Source: Parachryseolinea silvisoli (GTDB lineage: Bacteria; Bacteroidota; Bacteroidia; Cytophagales; Cyclobacteriaceae). Taken from it: DNA of 64,000 nucleotides. The notes under the pieces were generated by a model. That model was not told the origin of the DNA, searched no databases, and saw only the letters and a list, made by a program, of their open reading frames with translations. The stretch is from NCBI RefSeq assembly GCF_021190955.1, contig NZ_JAIOAO010000001.1, positions 1,426,001 to 1,490,000 on the forward strand, written 5' to 3'. Both the position numbers and the translations under genes were made by a program. Below are positions 52,939-62,193 of the stretch, one piece after another (position 1 is the first letter of the stretch; every line of letters begins with the position of its first letter).

Positions 52939-54276
52939 TTACGGAATAACATCTTTCACCAGCTCGTTAAGATAGCATTCTATATACGTATACGTCGAGT
53001 CCGCAGCTGTCGTTATTGCGTCCAAAGGATCGGTGGCATTGAGGCGATGTTTTTTCTCCCACGCATCGGGCAGTCCGTCGGCGTCGGTATCTTTACATGC
53101 GGGCGCTGATTGCAACACCGGCCATCCGTCTACATCACGTTGCGAGTCAATAATACCGTCGTGGGCCTGGCCGAAGGTGGCTGTACCGGTTTTCACTTCT
53201 TGTACAATGCGTTTATCCACCGCATCACGCTTCAGGCTGGCGCCGGCGTATTTTATCACATCGGCGAACGCCGCCTGTGCGGATTGTACTTTGATAGCCT
53301 CCACCTCAAATGGAGTCCCGACGCGTGTTGAGTCGGGATGCTCGGCTTTTACACCGCCCTTCCAATTGTCGGCCGATACCGTTTCGTTTCCGTGATAGAC
53401 GTTGCCCTCAACATAAAAGCGACCATAGGGCGCACTGGGATTGAGCATCCAGTTGCTCTTTGGTTTGGTGGCGGGTCCTGCTTTATAGTAGTTATTTACT
53501 ACGTTGTATTTACCACGCTCGCCCCCGTAGGTGTTGTTGCCGCCCCAGTTGTAAATAACGTTGTTTCGAAAATCAACAAGCTCGTCGGGGGGATTAGGCG
53601 TTGTAGACGATCCGCTGAACCGCGGCAGACGGCTGGTATGGTGTGCCAGCAAATTGTGATGAAACGATGCACCCATTCCGCCCCAAATGCCGCCGTAGCC
53701 ATGCTCGCCTTTCGTATGCACCGACTTATTGAGGCTTTCGGATATAATGCACCATTGCAGCGTAAAGTTACGATTTCGATAGAACGAAGCACATTCGTCG
53801 GTCGCCCAGCTAACAGAGCAGTGATCGATGATAATATGCTCCGAATACTTTGCACCTCCAAAAGCATCGGTTTCCTGACCCGCCAGATCGCCCAGCCGGA
53901 AGCGAAGGAAACGAATGATGACGTTGTTGGCCTGGATGGATACAGACTGATTTTGAATGCAAATGCCATCGCCGGGCGCCGACTGACCAGCGATGGTCAC
54001 CTCACCATGATGAATGGTGATGGGTGACTTCAATTCGATATTGCCTGAGACGGCAAATACAATGATCCGCTTTTCTTTTGCCTTGACGGCTTCGCGAAAG
54101 CTGCCAGGCCCGTCATCTTGCAATGTTGTAACGATATAGATCTTCCCACCACGCCCGCCGCTGGTAAACTTTCCAAAACCGTCTGCCCCAGGAAACGCCA
54201 GTGTCTTTTGCTGCGCCAAAGCGGCACTATACGTTAGCACGACCAAGGCTACGATGACCATTTTTAGAACCTTCAT
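52939..54276 (-). CDS. secreted pectate lyase (PL1-like)
   Basis: A 445-residue enzyme with signal peptide MKVLKMVIVALVVLTYSAALAQ. It cleaves polygalacturonate by beta-elimination, using Ca2+. The parallel beta-helix shows FPGADGFGKFTSGGRGGKIY at the start, then VTIAGQSAPGDGICI, HIIIDHCSVSWATDE, ASFHHNLLAHHTSRLPRF and FRNNVIYNWGG, the pattern of PL1-type lyases. The C-terminus carries an EF-hand-like Ca2+ loop DTDADGLPDAWE. The ATG at 54276 is preferred over 54336 because the signal peptide begins there. It lies 4-19 bp before the methylesterase, depending on that gene's start; a strong hairpin (54301-54331) separates it from the upstream surface-protein gene. Confidence 0.9.
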   Translation of the reverse strand: MKVLKMVIVALVVLTYSAALAQQKTLAFPGADGFGKFTSGGRGGKIYIVTTLQDDGPGSFREAVKAKEKRIIVFAVSGNIELKSPITIHHGEVTIAGQSAPGDGICIQNQSVSIQANNVIIRFLRFRLGDLAGQETDAFGGAKYSEHIIIDHCSVSWATDECASFYRNRNFTLQWCIISESLNKSVHTKGEHGYGGIWGGMGASFHHNLLAHHTSRLPRFSGSSTTPNPPDELVDFRNNVIYNWGGNNTYGGERGKYNVVNNYYKAGPATKPKSNWMLNPSAPYGRFYVEGNVYHGNETVSADNWKGGVKAEHPDSTRVGTPFEVEAIKVQSAQAAFADVIKYAGASLKRDAVDKRIVQEVKTGTATFGQAHDGIIDSQRDVDGWPVLQSAPACKDTDADGLPDAWEKKHRLNATDPLDAITTAADSTYTYIECYLNELVKDVIP

Positions 54277-54300
54277 ATATTCTCTCTTCAATAGTACAGG

Positions 54301-54331
54301 AAAGAGGTGTGTTTTACAAACACACCTCTTT
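54301..54331 (-). terminator. strong hairpin inside the pectin PUL
   Basis: AAAGAGGTGTGTTT (54301-54314) and AAACACACCTCTTT (54318-54331) form a perfect 14-bp stem with a 3-base loop. It lies between the surface lipoprotein gene (ending 54340) and the pectate lyase gene. It could act as partial terminator or as 3'-end protection of the susCD-lipoprotein mRNA. Confidence 0.7.
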
Positions 54332-54339
54332 TCCATGAT

Positions 54340-55911
54340 TTAGTCCCTCCAGCGTGGATCTCCCACCTCTCTATCGATCAACGCCTGATTGCTAATGGTG
54401 AAGTCTCCCGTAGCGGCATTGGCAAAGCCTGGATCCAACGTGGTGTGGGTTCCAGATATATCAGTCTTCGCGCCGGCAACATATGCCTCTGTATAAAAAC
54501 CTGCGGCATTAAAATAATTATTATTGCTACAAGTAGGTTGTGATGAACCGGATTGGTTCGTATAGTATCCGTCTGTCGCGGCGATTAGCGTATTGCGAAT
54601 CTCCAGTGTATTGGTCGCGAAGCGTACGTACACGATCCGGTCCTGTGTATTGGATACGCCGTAGAGCGTGCAGTGATCAATCAATACCGCAGACGTTTTT
54701 CCGGTGCCGGAAAGTCCGGCCGCAGCATCGAGCCGAACAAAGTCCCTGCCTGGCGCACAGTAGTTGAATGTGCTGTTGGTTAGCGTCAGGTTAGCTACAT
54801 ACGCCGCACGGAAGTCAATGAAATCTGCCGACACCGTTAGGATGTCACTCACGATGCAATTATCAAAAGTAATACCCGGAATTTCAGTCACTACCGACGA
54901 GGAACCCGAGGCAAGCGATTTAGTATAGTCATGTATTTCACATCCCTTTACTGTCAGTGTACCATAGGTGCCCGAAGCACTGTAAACGAATGCATAGTCC
55001 AGTGATGTTTCGGGGCTGCCTTCTGTCGTGAGATACTTTCCATCCATACTCAGGTCGGTCACGATTACGTTACCACTACCCGGCTGCAATGCAAACTGCG
55101 TATGCACCACAGGCTTGTCGTATGGATAAAGCCCCCGGATAGCGATGGCCTTGTCGATATTGATTACGCCTGTATACGCTTTGTACTCACCCGGATATAG
55201 CACCAGCACATCGCCGGAGGCCGCGGCCGCGACGACTGCGCTCAAATCATCTTCCGGGTGCACCGGCGTGCCATCCACTAATGTTTCAAATGTTATCTGC
55301 CCACGTTGTTTGGTGGCATTATAGAGTGTAGCAGTATAGCGGGTCGCCTCCGACAACCCGGTTACCGTGACCGCTCCGGCCGCCACTTCGGCTTCGGTTA
55401 TATCGTGCCGTATGTCGCCAGGTTTGACCAGGATGTGCGTTGCCATACTGTTGGCGGGCCATCGCAATCTGGCGCTATTTTGATCGATCGCACCATTTTC
55501 AATTGGCAGAAAGATATTTTCCATGGCTGTCGCTATGGAAATTCCCGCCCATTTTGAATCTGACGCGCCGATGGCACTTACCGCCTTAACACGGGCAGAG
55601 TAGCGCGTCTCGCTGTCGAATGTTTCCAGTAAAGGCAGTTCGTTCGGTTCCACTGTTACTGTGCGGATAATAGATCCAAAGGACAGGCTGTCCTGACTGA
55701 ATTCCACGACATAATGATCAACGTCCGAACGCGTTTTCCACGCCAGCTCGATAGAGGTTAAATTTCGTATTTTGGCAGTCAGCTCGGTGGGCGTATAGGC
55801 CCTATCTAAGTCCAGCTCCTCCATGACCGGGTCTGCGAGGTCACCGCATGCCATACACGCGCAGGCAAAGAGACTCGAAAAAAGAGCCTTCTGTATATAT
55901 CTGTTTTTCAT
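54340..55911 (-). CDS. surface lipoprotein of the pectin PUL (FN3 plus DUF5123/DUF4957-like beta helix)
   Basis: A 523-residue lipoprotein (lipobox near ACMAC, Cys22). An FN3-type domain (about 40-125: LTAKIRNLTSIELAWKTRSDVDHYVVEFS) and a second beta domain (about 130-210) lead to a right-handed beta-helix (about 215-500) with the DUF4957/DUF5123 pattern (LSAVVAAAASGDVLVLYPGEY, IAIRGL, VTDLSMDG, GCEIHD, DHCTLYG, DPGFANAATGDFTIS). Such proteins act as surface glycan-binding proteins or non-catalytic helix proteins in pectin PULs. Which one this is, and whether the helix still cleaves pectin, cannot be told by eye. It is 16 bp after susD. Confidence 0.82.
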   Translation of the reverse strand: MKNRYIQKALFSSLFACACMACGDLADPVMEELDLDRAYTPTELTAKIRNLTSIELAWKTRSDVDHYVVEFSQDSLSFGSIIRTVTVEPNELPLLETFDSETRYSARVKAVSAIGASDSKWAGISIATAMENIFLPIENGAIDQNSARLRWPANSMATHILVKPGDIRHDITEAEVAAGAVTVTGLSEATRYTATLYNATKQRGQITFETLVDGTPVHPEDDLSAVVAAAASGDVLVLYPGEYKAYTGVINIDKAIAIRGLYPYDKPVVHTQFALQPGSGNVIVTDLSMDGKYLTTEGSPETSLDYAFVYSASGTYGTLTVKGCEIHDYTKSLASGSSSVVTEIPGITFDNCIVSDILTVSADFIDFRAAYVANLTLTNSTFNYCAPGRDFVRLDAAAGLSGTGKTSAVLIDHCTLYGVSNTQDRIVYVRFATNTLEIRNTLIAATDGYYTNQSGSSQPTCSNNNYFNAAGFYTEAYVAGAKTDISGTHTTLDPGFANAATGDFTISNQALIDREVGDPRWRD

Positions 55912-55927
55912 ATACTGCGTGATTGGA

Positions 55928-57715
55928 TTAATAATTGTAATCATTTACCAGTTTACCATTGCTCCCATCGAGAAAAATCTGCCAGATGGGCCAGTACTGT
56001 CGGGTATTCGGATCGCCGGTGTAGAGCGACTCAATCTTGGTATCTGCCAGTTCGGTCCAGTCCTTCAGCGTATAGCCCGACGGGGCACTGCCTGACTCGC
56101 CGCGATTTAATCCATACACCACCAGCGTTTCCTTATCTGCTGCGTATGTGAAATACAACGCGCCAGGTACATCTGCATAGTCACCTGTTTTATCCTGGAG
56201 TGCATGCATGTCGGCTTTTGCTTCGTCGAGCTTCGTTTTCAGCAGGTTCCAACGAATCAGGGCCTGCTTGCGCTCCATTTCGCCGGCGAACTCAAACTTA
56301 TGCTCTTCTACCAGGGCTTTAAACATATCCTCTTTTGTATTCAGCGCGTTGATGTAGGCATCTACCTTTGTTGGCCAGTCACTTGCAACAAAGGCGCGTT
56401 GACGAATCTGCTTCAGGTAGGGCGCGGCGGCAGCGGGACCATCCAATTCATTGGCTGTTTCAGCAGCCATGAACAATATCTCAGCATAGCGCATGTAGAG
56501 CTTGTTCACGCCGTCGTCGTTCGTGGATGTAACGTGGCGGCCCATCCATTCGTAACGGTATTTGCCAAAGAACCATGTATTGAGGTTTACCAATTCCTGC
56601 CTGGCAAATTTGGTGTCTTTGTCTGCCGTTCCGTATTGATACGGGACACAGGTAATGTCACGTCGTGTGTCTTTGAGGTCATAATCGTAAAACAGCGAGG
56701 GCACGGGACCAGCCTGCCCACCACGCGCCTGGTCGGTATGCTGATCTGCGCTCAGGTGGCGTACAGCAAAGGTAAACAGCATCCGTCCCCGGCCATCTGC
56801 AAACGGCAGCTCCCACAGTGTTTCGCCGCCAGCGGTTACGTTGTCCTGGTTGTTTTTCTTGAACACTGTCTCAAACAGCGGCTCCAACATGGCCGTACCG
56901 CTGTTGATCACGTCCTCGCACTCCTGGCGCGCGATGGGGTATAACGTGGAGACGGAAAGTGCCGGGTCGGTGCTTCTGTGAATACCATCCGGATATTGCG
57001 AATAGCCACTGGCCGCCAGACAAAGGCGGGCGCGGAGTCCTTTCACAAAGGCTTTGTTGATGCGCTCGACACTGGATGTAGCAGTAGTTTCATTGGGCCA
57101 GGGCACCAGCGTTGCGGCTTCTTCCAGGTCGGCGAGAAGCTGCTTATAGATCACGTCGCGGCTTGACTTCGGCAGGTATATGGTTTCCGTGGTGATCGGC
57201 TCAAAGCGTGCTACCACGTCGCCCCATGTTTTGACCAGGTCTGCGTATATAATCGCCCGCAATGTTAATGACTCACCCAATAGATAGCCCAATTCGGTAC
57301 CGGGCAGCGGATCGCCATATAAACGAAGACCGCGAATACATAGATTTGCCCGTTCGATGCCGGCGTACATCATGGCCCATGCATTGTTCTCTGTGTTCAT
57401 GTTGGTATTATTAGGTTTGGCATTATATACCGCCAGGTCGGCATTCTCACCCGCTGTCTGGGACGAGTTATACCACTCCACATCGGTGTTCATGCCATAC
57501 CAGGGCAGGAAACGGCCGCGGTAGGAGTTCGTTTCGCCTAAGGGAACCTTGATGCCATCCACGGCCCCCCTGGCCAGGTCAGGATCTGAAAAGATGACCG
57601 ACTCTCCAAGAGATGATTTCGTGGGTGTTTCCAGGTAATCGCTACACGATGTGCCCACGAGCCCGACGATCGCCACGGAAATGGTATAGAGTGTTTTTTG
57701 TATCATTGATTTCAT
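55928..57715 (-). CDS. susD: SusD/RagB-like surface glycan-binding lipoprotein
   Basis: A 595-residue lipoprotein (signal MKSMIQKTLYTISVAIVGLVGTSC, lipidated Cys24). The N-terminal TPR-like region (TKSSLGESVIFSDPDLARGAVDGI, AWAMMYAGIERANLC) and C-terminal RagB/SusD domain (YMRYAEILFMAAETANELDG, IRQRAFV, EEHKFEFAGEMERKQALIRW) are clear. SusD caps the SusC channel and captures oligosaccharides, here most likely pectin-derived galacturonides given the downstream lyase and esterase. It starts 3 bp after susC ends, the usual strict coupling. Confidence 0.95.
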   Translation of the reverse strand: MKSMIQKTLYTISVAIVGLVGTSCSDYLETPTKSSLGESVIFSDPDLARGAVDGIKVPLGETNSYRGRFLPWYGMNTDVEWYNSSQTAGENADLAVYNAKPNNTNMNTENNAWAMMYAGIERANLCIRGLRLYGDPLPGTELGYLLGESLTLRAIIYADLVKTWGDVVARFEPITTETIYLPKSSRDVIYKQLLADLEEAATLVPWPNETTATSSVERINKAFVKGLRARLCLAASGYSQYPDGIHRSTDPALSVSTLYPIARQECEDVINSGTAMLEPLFETVFKKNNQDNVTAGGETLWELPFADGRGRMLFTFAVRHLSADQHTDQARGGQAGPVPSLFYDYDLKDTRRDITCVPYQYGTADKDTKFARQELVNLNTWFFGKYRYEWMGRHVTSTNDDGVNKLYMRYAEILFMAAETANELDGPAAAAPYLKQIRQRAFVASDWPTKVDAYINALNTKEDMFKALVEEHKFEFAGEMERKQALIRWNLLKTKLDEAKADMHALQDKTGDYADVPGALYFTYAADKETLVVYGLNRGESGSAPSGYTLKDWTELADTKIESLYTGDPNTRQYWPIWQIFLDGSNGKLVNDYNY

Positions 57716-57718
57716 GGC

Positions 57719-60700
57719 TTAGAAGTTAAGGTTCAAACCAAAAACGAGCTGTCTGCTGCGGGGATACGCGGAGTAGTCAACGCCGGGTGTAACCGCGTAA
57801 TTCCTTCGTGTCGACACTTCGGGATCAAATCCGCTGTAGTTGGTGAGTATAAACACATTGTAGGCCGTGGCGAAAAGGCGCAAGCTTTGAATGTGCACGC
57901 GACTGGTGAACGACGAGGGAACGGTATAGCCCAGTGTCAGCGTATTCAGTCGCAGAAACGAGCCATCTTCTACCGCCCAGTCGCTGAACACATAGCGGGC
58001 CATGTAGGGTGACCACATCGTGGTATTGGCATTGAGGGCTGCCAGCGCCGTTGGATCTGTTACACGACTGCCGGTATTCGGGTCGATGTTCGTCCAGCGC
58101 TTGCCATCGGCCATGATCGCGCTGAGATTTCTGTACTGATAGCGTGGTGTGGACGATGTATATTCAATCTTATTGGCGTTGTAAATGTCATTGCCATAGC
58201 TCCAGCTGACGGCGGCCGACAAATCAAATCCGTAGGCATAACCGTTCAGGATGATACCGCCGGTGTGCTTGGGGTTAGCGTTACCGATAATTACGCGATC
58301 TTCGGCTTTCACGGCGCCATCGCCGGTGTTGTCTTTCAATTTCATCATGCCCGGGGCAGCCGCGCCGACAACGTCGGTTGCCGTTACCACGCCCTCTTTG
58401 GGAATCCAGGCTTTTTTGGTGACATCGTAACCTTCAAAATCAGACACTTCGTACCGACCGTCGGACAGGTAGCCGTACATCATGCCCACGGGCTGTCCTG
58501 TCTCCACCATATAGTCGTCGCCGATCTCGGTCGAGGCCCAGTTTGTATTCCGGCCAAAGTTATTCATCATTTCCAGTGACTTGACCTTGTTCCGGTTGAA
58601 GCTTACGTTGACGCTTACATCGAACCCATAATTTTGTTTCTCTACTACGATGTATTTCATCGAGGCCTCAAGTCCTTTATTTTCGGTTTCGCCCAGGTTT
58701 CGGTACTGGCTGGTGTAGCCCGTTCCCGGCACGGGAAACTCTACCAGCAGGCCTGTCGTGTTGTTCAGGTATACATCGAATGTACCCGTGACACGCCCCT
58801 GCAGGGTGCTGAAGTCCAACCCGATGTTGCGGGTATTTGTCTCTTCCCAACGCAGATCAGGATTGGCCAGTATTTTTGACGGAGCCCAATAACTCGTGAA
58901 ACCGCTCATCCATGTATTGACGCTTGATTCGAAAGTTTGCGCCGTCTGCCCAACCGGAATATTATTATTACCGGCTATTCCATAGCTCACCCGGAGCTTC
59001 AACTGATCGAGCCAGCCACTGGTACCCGCCATAAACTCTTCGCTTGAGATTTTCCAGGCGGCGGCGGCAGAAGGAAAGTATCCCCAACTGTTGTCACCGA
59101 GAAAGCGGCTGGATCCGTCAGCACGGTATGTGGCCGAGAGCAGATACTTGCCTTTAAATTCATAGTTGGCACGACCGAAGAGCGAAAACAGGTTGTCATC
59201 GGGACTTAAAAAGTTGTTCGTACTCTGCGACTTTCCTTGTGTGGTGAGCTTAAATGCCTGGCTGGCGTTGAACAATGTCGGGAAGCCATGTACGACGGAG
59301 GCAAAGGCTGAGTTCTTTGTATGGATCATTTCCTGGCCTACTAACAGATTCAGGTTATGATCCTGCCCGAGCAGGCCTTTGAAGTTATAGTTCAGGGTGT
59401 TGGCATTTCTAAACCGTTGCTGCTCGGTCTGCGTCATAATAACAGCCGGATGATTTTGGTTTTCGCTGGTGGGCGTATTTTGCACGTAATACGTCGTCAA
59501 CCCATAAAACCTGTTGTCGCGGGTGCGTACATTATCCAAGCCAATTTCTGACCGGAACTGCAGGTTATCAATTATATTCCACGATACGCTGCCCACCATA
59601 TTATAGTTTTTGCGGTTTTGCTCACGATCGTTGTCGTTGGTAGCGACGATGGGATTGATCATATAACTGGCTATTTCTTCGTTGGTGTCGTCGGTTGTGA
59701 TACCACCTAACGGAATAGGCGCATAGGTTACGGCATGCTTCAGGCGGGAGTCAGACGCAGAAGCTTCGTTTTGTTCGTTCGTACCGCCGCCATTAATTTT
59801 TGTATCTGAATAGCGCAGGGAAAACATGATTTCGACAGGCTCTACGGGCTTGCTATTAAACTTCATGGTGAGGTTATTCCGCTGGAAGTCGGAGCCGATC
59901 ATGATCGCCTTTTCGTCGTATAACGCATAGTTGGCGGAGTAAGAGAATTTATCGCCGCCGCCGCGTACGCTGAGATCGTGGCTAAAGACGTGACCGGTAC
60001 GACCGTACACCTGCTCTTGCCAATTGTTACCTTTCATGCCGTTAAACAAGTCGCGGTCGGCCCACGTGCCGAAGTAATCTTCGTACGACGCCAGGCCTTT
60101 CGGATCATTTTTCAGTACCGCATATTCGTATTGCCATTTAACATAGTCTTCTACGGGCAGTACGTCCAACGTTTTGGCGATGCGCTTGGCGCCGTAAAAG
60201 GTATTGTAGCTCACGGAGACTTTACCGGGCTTGCCGCTCTTAGTAGTTATAATGATTACGCCGTTGGCCCCACGTGATCCGTAGATGGCGGTGGAAGAGG
60301 CGTCTTTCAACACATCAATCGATTGGATGTCGGAAGGAGAAATGTCTGAGATAGCATTAACCTGAAACCCATCGACAATATAAAGCGGACTATTATCCTG
60401 TGTAATGGAACCCCCTCCGCGCACCCTGATTCGAATGTTAGCATCAGGAGAGCCTTCTGCGGAGGACACTTGCACACCTGCCAGGCGCCCCGTTAACGTC
60501 TCGGCTACATTTGAAACAGGAACTTTACGCAGGGCATCGCCGGTGACGGAAACAATAGAGCCTGTCAGATCGGATTTCTTGGCGGTACCGTAACCGATAA
60601 CGACTACTTCGTCTAACTGACTAACGTCGTGGTCCAGCACAACGTCCAGGAAGGTTTGATTGCCGACCTCTACGTCTTTTACGGCCATGCCGATGAAGGT

Positions 60701-60943
60701 AAATGTCAGCACTGCGCCGGGTGACACGGAGAGGGAAAACTTGCCGTCGACGTCGGAAGTCGTGCCGTTGCTGGTGCCTTTTTCAAAGATCGAAACGCCG
60801 GGCATTTGCACGCCGTCGGTGTCTTTGACCGTTCCCGTCACGACCTTGTTCTGTGCGTTGCCGTGCAAGGTTACGACAAGGCACAACAGGATAAGACCGG
60901 AACCCCTCGACACCCATCGCTTAACATGTGGATATGGATTCAT
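57719..60943 (-). CDS. susC: SusC/RagA TonB-linked outer-membrane receptor
   Basis: A 1074-residue TonB-dependent transporter. Signal peptide near the start (WVSRGSGLILLCLVVTLHGNAQ), a CarboxypepD_reg-like N-terminal domain (VVTGTVKDTDGVQMPGVSIFEKG to about 115), then the TonB box region (DEVVVIGYG), the plug domain (PVSNVAETLTGRLAGVQV, DASSTAIYGSRGANGVIIITTK) and a long barrel ending FGLNLNF. It imports oligosaccharides into the periplasm with SusD. The ATG at 60943 is chosen because the signal follows it; the open frame begins at 61030. It leads the pectin PUL and lies 47 bp downstream of a LacI-type operator-like palindrome. Confidence 0.96.
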   Translation of the reverse strand: MNPYPHVKRWVSRGSGLILLCLVVTLHGNAQNKVVTGTVKDTDGVQMPGVSIFEKGTSNGTTSDVDGKFSLSVSPGAVLTFTFIGMAVKDVEVGNQTFLDVVLDHDVSQLDEVVVIGYGTAKKSDLTGSIVSVTGDALRKVPVSNVAETLTGRLAGVQVSSAEGSPDANIRIRVRGGGSITQDNSPLYIVDGFQVNAISDISPSDIQSIDVLKDASSTAIYGSRGANGVIIITTKSGKPGKVSVSYNTFYGAKRIAKTLDVLPVEDYVKWQYEYAVLKNDPKGLASYEDYFGTWADRDLFNGMKGNNWQEQVYGRTGHVFSHDLSVRGGGDKFSYSANYALYDEKAIMIGSDFQRNNLTMKFNSKPVEPVEIMFSLRYSDTKINGGGTNEQNEASASDSRLKHAVTYAPIPLGGITTDDTNEEIASYMINPIVATNDNDREQNRKNYNMVGSVSWNIIDNLQFRSEIGLDNVRTRDNRFYGLTTYYVQNTPTSENQNHPAVIMTQTEQQRFRNANTLNYNFKGLLGQDHNLNLLVGQEMIHTKNSAFASVVHGFPTLFNASQAFKLTTQGKSQSTNNFLSPDDNLFSLFGRANYEFKGKYLLSATYRADGSSRFLGDNSWGYFPSAAAAWKISSEEFMAGTSGWLDQLKLRVSYGIAGNNNIPVGQTAQTFESSVNTWMSGFTSYWAPSKILANPDLRWEETNTRNIGLDFSTLQGRVTGTFDVYLNNTTGLLVEFPVPGTGYTSQYRNLGETENKGLEASMKYIVVEKQNYGFDVSVNVSFNRNKVKSLEMMNNFGRNTNWASTEIGDDYMVETGQPVGMMYGYLSDGRYEVSDFEGYDVTKKAWIPKEGVVTATDVVGAAAPGMMKLKDNTGDGAVKAEDRVIIGNANPKHTGGIILNGYAYGFDLSAAVSWSYGNDIYNANKIEYTSSTPRYQYRNLSAIMADGKRWTNIDPNTGSRVTDPTALAALNANTTMWSPYMARYVFSDWAVEDGSFLRLNTLTLGYTVPSSFTSRVHIQSLRLFATAYNVFILTNYSGFDPEVSTRRNYAVTPGVDYSAYPRSRQLVFGLNLNF

Positions 60944-60989
60944 ATAGGTTAGATTGGTTGAAAATTGGGTGAAATACGCATCATTATGC

Positions 60990-61160
60990 GCAATCGATTG
61001 CATATTTACGATTCCGATCAGACATTTCAAACAAACAATTACTATTTATGCAAACGATCGATAAACGTATATTTGGCCTATTCAGTCGCTCTTTTGATCC
61101 TGATACCTCTTTGTAATAGTGTGTGTGCGGAACCACGGGTATTTATGCGCAACCGATTAC
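60990..61160 (-). promoter_or_regulatory. LacI-type operator-like sites upstream of susC
   Basis: GCAATCGATTGC (60990-61001) is a perfect 12-bp palindrome with the central CG usual for LacI-family operators. GCAACCGATTAC (61149-61160) is a near copy; the 18-bp context TTATGCGCAA.CGATT.C at 60984 and 61143 differs at two positions. GCAAACG (61050-61056) may be a half-site. The copies lie about 47, 107 and 206 bp upstream of the susC start. No regulator gene is adjacent. Confidence 0.45.
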
Positions 61161-61347
61161 GCAGTCTGCCAAATATGTATTCCCGGCTTAACGCTCGCGC
61201 GGCAGCGGGCCCTGGATGGAGGAATTCCCTGCGTATGGGCGCGCAATATGACAGGGTTTCGACACGGGTCTGCCCCTTCGGGCGGGTTACAACGACAACC
61301 TGTGCTGGCAATCTTGGGATTAGTATGATATAATAGCCGGCTACGGA
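61031..61347. other. intergenic region upstream of the pectin PUL
   Basis: About 317 bp between the SUFU-like hypothetical gene (upstream) and susC. Besides the operator-like sites listed for 60990-61160 it holds GC-rich repeats around 61257-61300 with weak folding potential that might terminate the preceding gene. A plus-strand open frame crossing it has no coding character. No RNA gene is recognised. Confidence 0.45.
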
Positions 61348-62028
61348 TCAAATTACTGACTGTCGTTCCAGAAACGACTTGCTGGATTTCTCCTGCTGGA
61401 GCAATAGCTCCCCTAATTTGATTCTTCCTTCGGGGCCGTTTTGTACGATGTAGCTCAATTCTGGAAGCGTCAAGAGCTTTACGTTGACCATGCGTATATT
61501 TTCTATGCTTAACTGAACCCTGGAAGGAATGGTGGCTGATGGCAGTCCGATGAGTACGCCTATGCGCCCCTCCTCGTTGACAAGTTCTTCGGGTACGCCG
61601 TTACAGTCGTAGAGCTCAGTCGAAATATAGGTATACTCTTCGATGATGCCTACAATGTTTGGATTGCTGGCGGCTTGTTGCGCCATCTGATATAACACCT
61701 GGAACTGCCAGGAACTTTGGAACGCCTGGAAATCTTCGATCACCTCGTCGCACTCCAGGTAAAATTCACAGCCTATCCCGTTGTATGCCTGGTTGTTTGG
61801 ATTAGCATCGAAGTCGCTGTAGGGATCACTCAATCCGTCGCTGGCGACGATGGTGCCTTGTGGTGTATCTATTTTTATAAAAGCCTGCCGGATGGAAGGC
61901 CAGGCAGGTCCGCCCATAAAGGCAGGGTTAATGAAATGCGCCACTACGTCTTCATGCACCTTGCCAATCCCGGCCCAAAATTCATTCCGTAACTTTACCG
62001 AGCGATCAAAGTGTTCTTCGTAGTTCAT
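61348..62028 (-). CDS. hypothetical protein, possibly SUFU-like
   Basis: A 226-residue cytoplasmic protein without signal or membrane helix. The sequence has an acidic N-terminal half (WAGIGKVHEDVVAHFINPAFMGGPAWPSIRQAF, GIGCEFYLECDEVIEDFQAF) and a C-terminal beta-helix mix (RVQLSIENIRMVNVKLLTLPELSYIVQNG). The last segment recalls the LLPIT..E...... pattern of suppressor-of-fused (SUFU) domain proteins, but the match is weak. No neighbour suggests a role. ATG 62028 is preferred over the TTG at 62037. Confidence 0.5.
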   Translation of the reverse strand: MNYEEHFDRSVKLRNEFWAGIGKVHEDVVAHFINPAFMGGPAWPSIRQAFIKIDTPQGTIVASDGLSDPYSDFDANPNNQAYNGIGCEFYLECDEVIEDFQAFQSSWQFQVLYQMAQQAASNPNIVGIIEEYTYISTELYDCNGVPEELVNEEGRIGVLIGLPSATIPSRVQLSIENIRMVNVKLLTLPELSYIVQNGPEGRIKLGELLLQQEKSSKSFLERQSVI

Positions 62029-62134
62029 AATAGTCAATCGTAGCTATCCAAATCTACTTCAATTCTGTCGACTTAGCCACAGCCGGTCCGTGATTTTAGG
62101 TTCAGTTTTATTCTCGTTAATCCATTACCTCCTT

Positions 62135-62176
62135 ATCCAAGATTTAGCTAAATCAATCCAAGATTTGGCTAAATCT
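62135..62176. promoter_or_regulatory. tandem 21-bp operator-like repeats
   Basis: Two adjoining 21-bp units (62135-62155 and 62156-62176) differ at two positions. Each contains a palindrome: GATTTAGCTAAATC (62141-62154, perfect 14 bp) and GATTTGGCTAAATC (62162-62175, one mismatched pair). The centres are exactly two helical turns apart. They lie about 46 bp upstream of the epimerase-like gene and probably bind a dimeric repressor cooperatively. Confidence 0.65.
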
Positions 62177-62193
62177 GCGTTGGTACACTGCGC

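Noticed and set aside
60965-61333. Plus-strand open frame with two MRNRL segments
   Set aside because: The repeated peptide is only the translation of the repeated operator-like DNA, and the rest shows no coding character.
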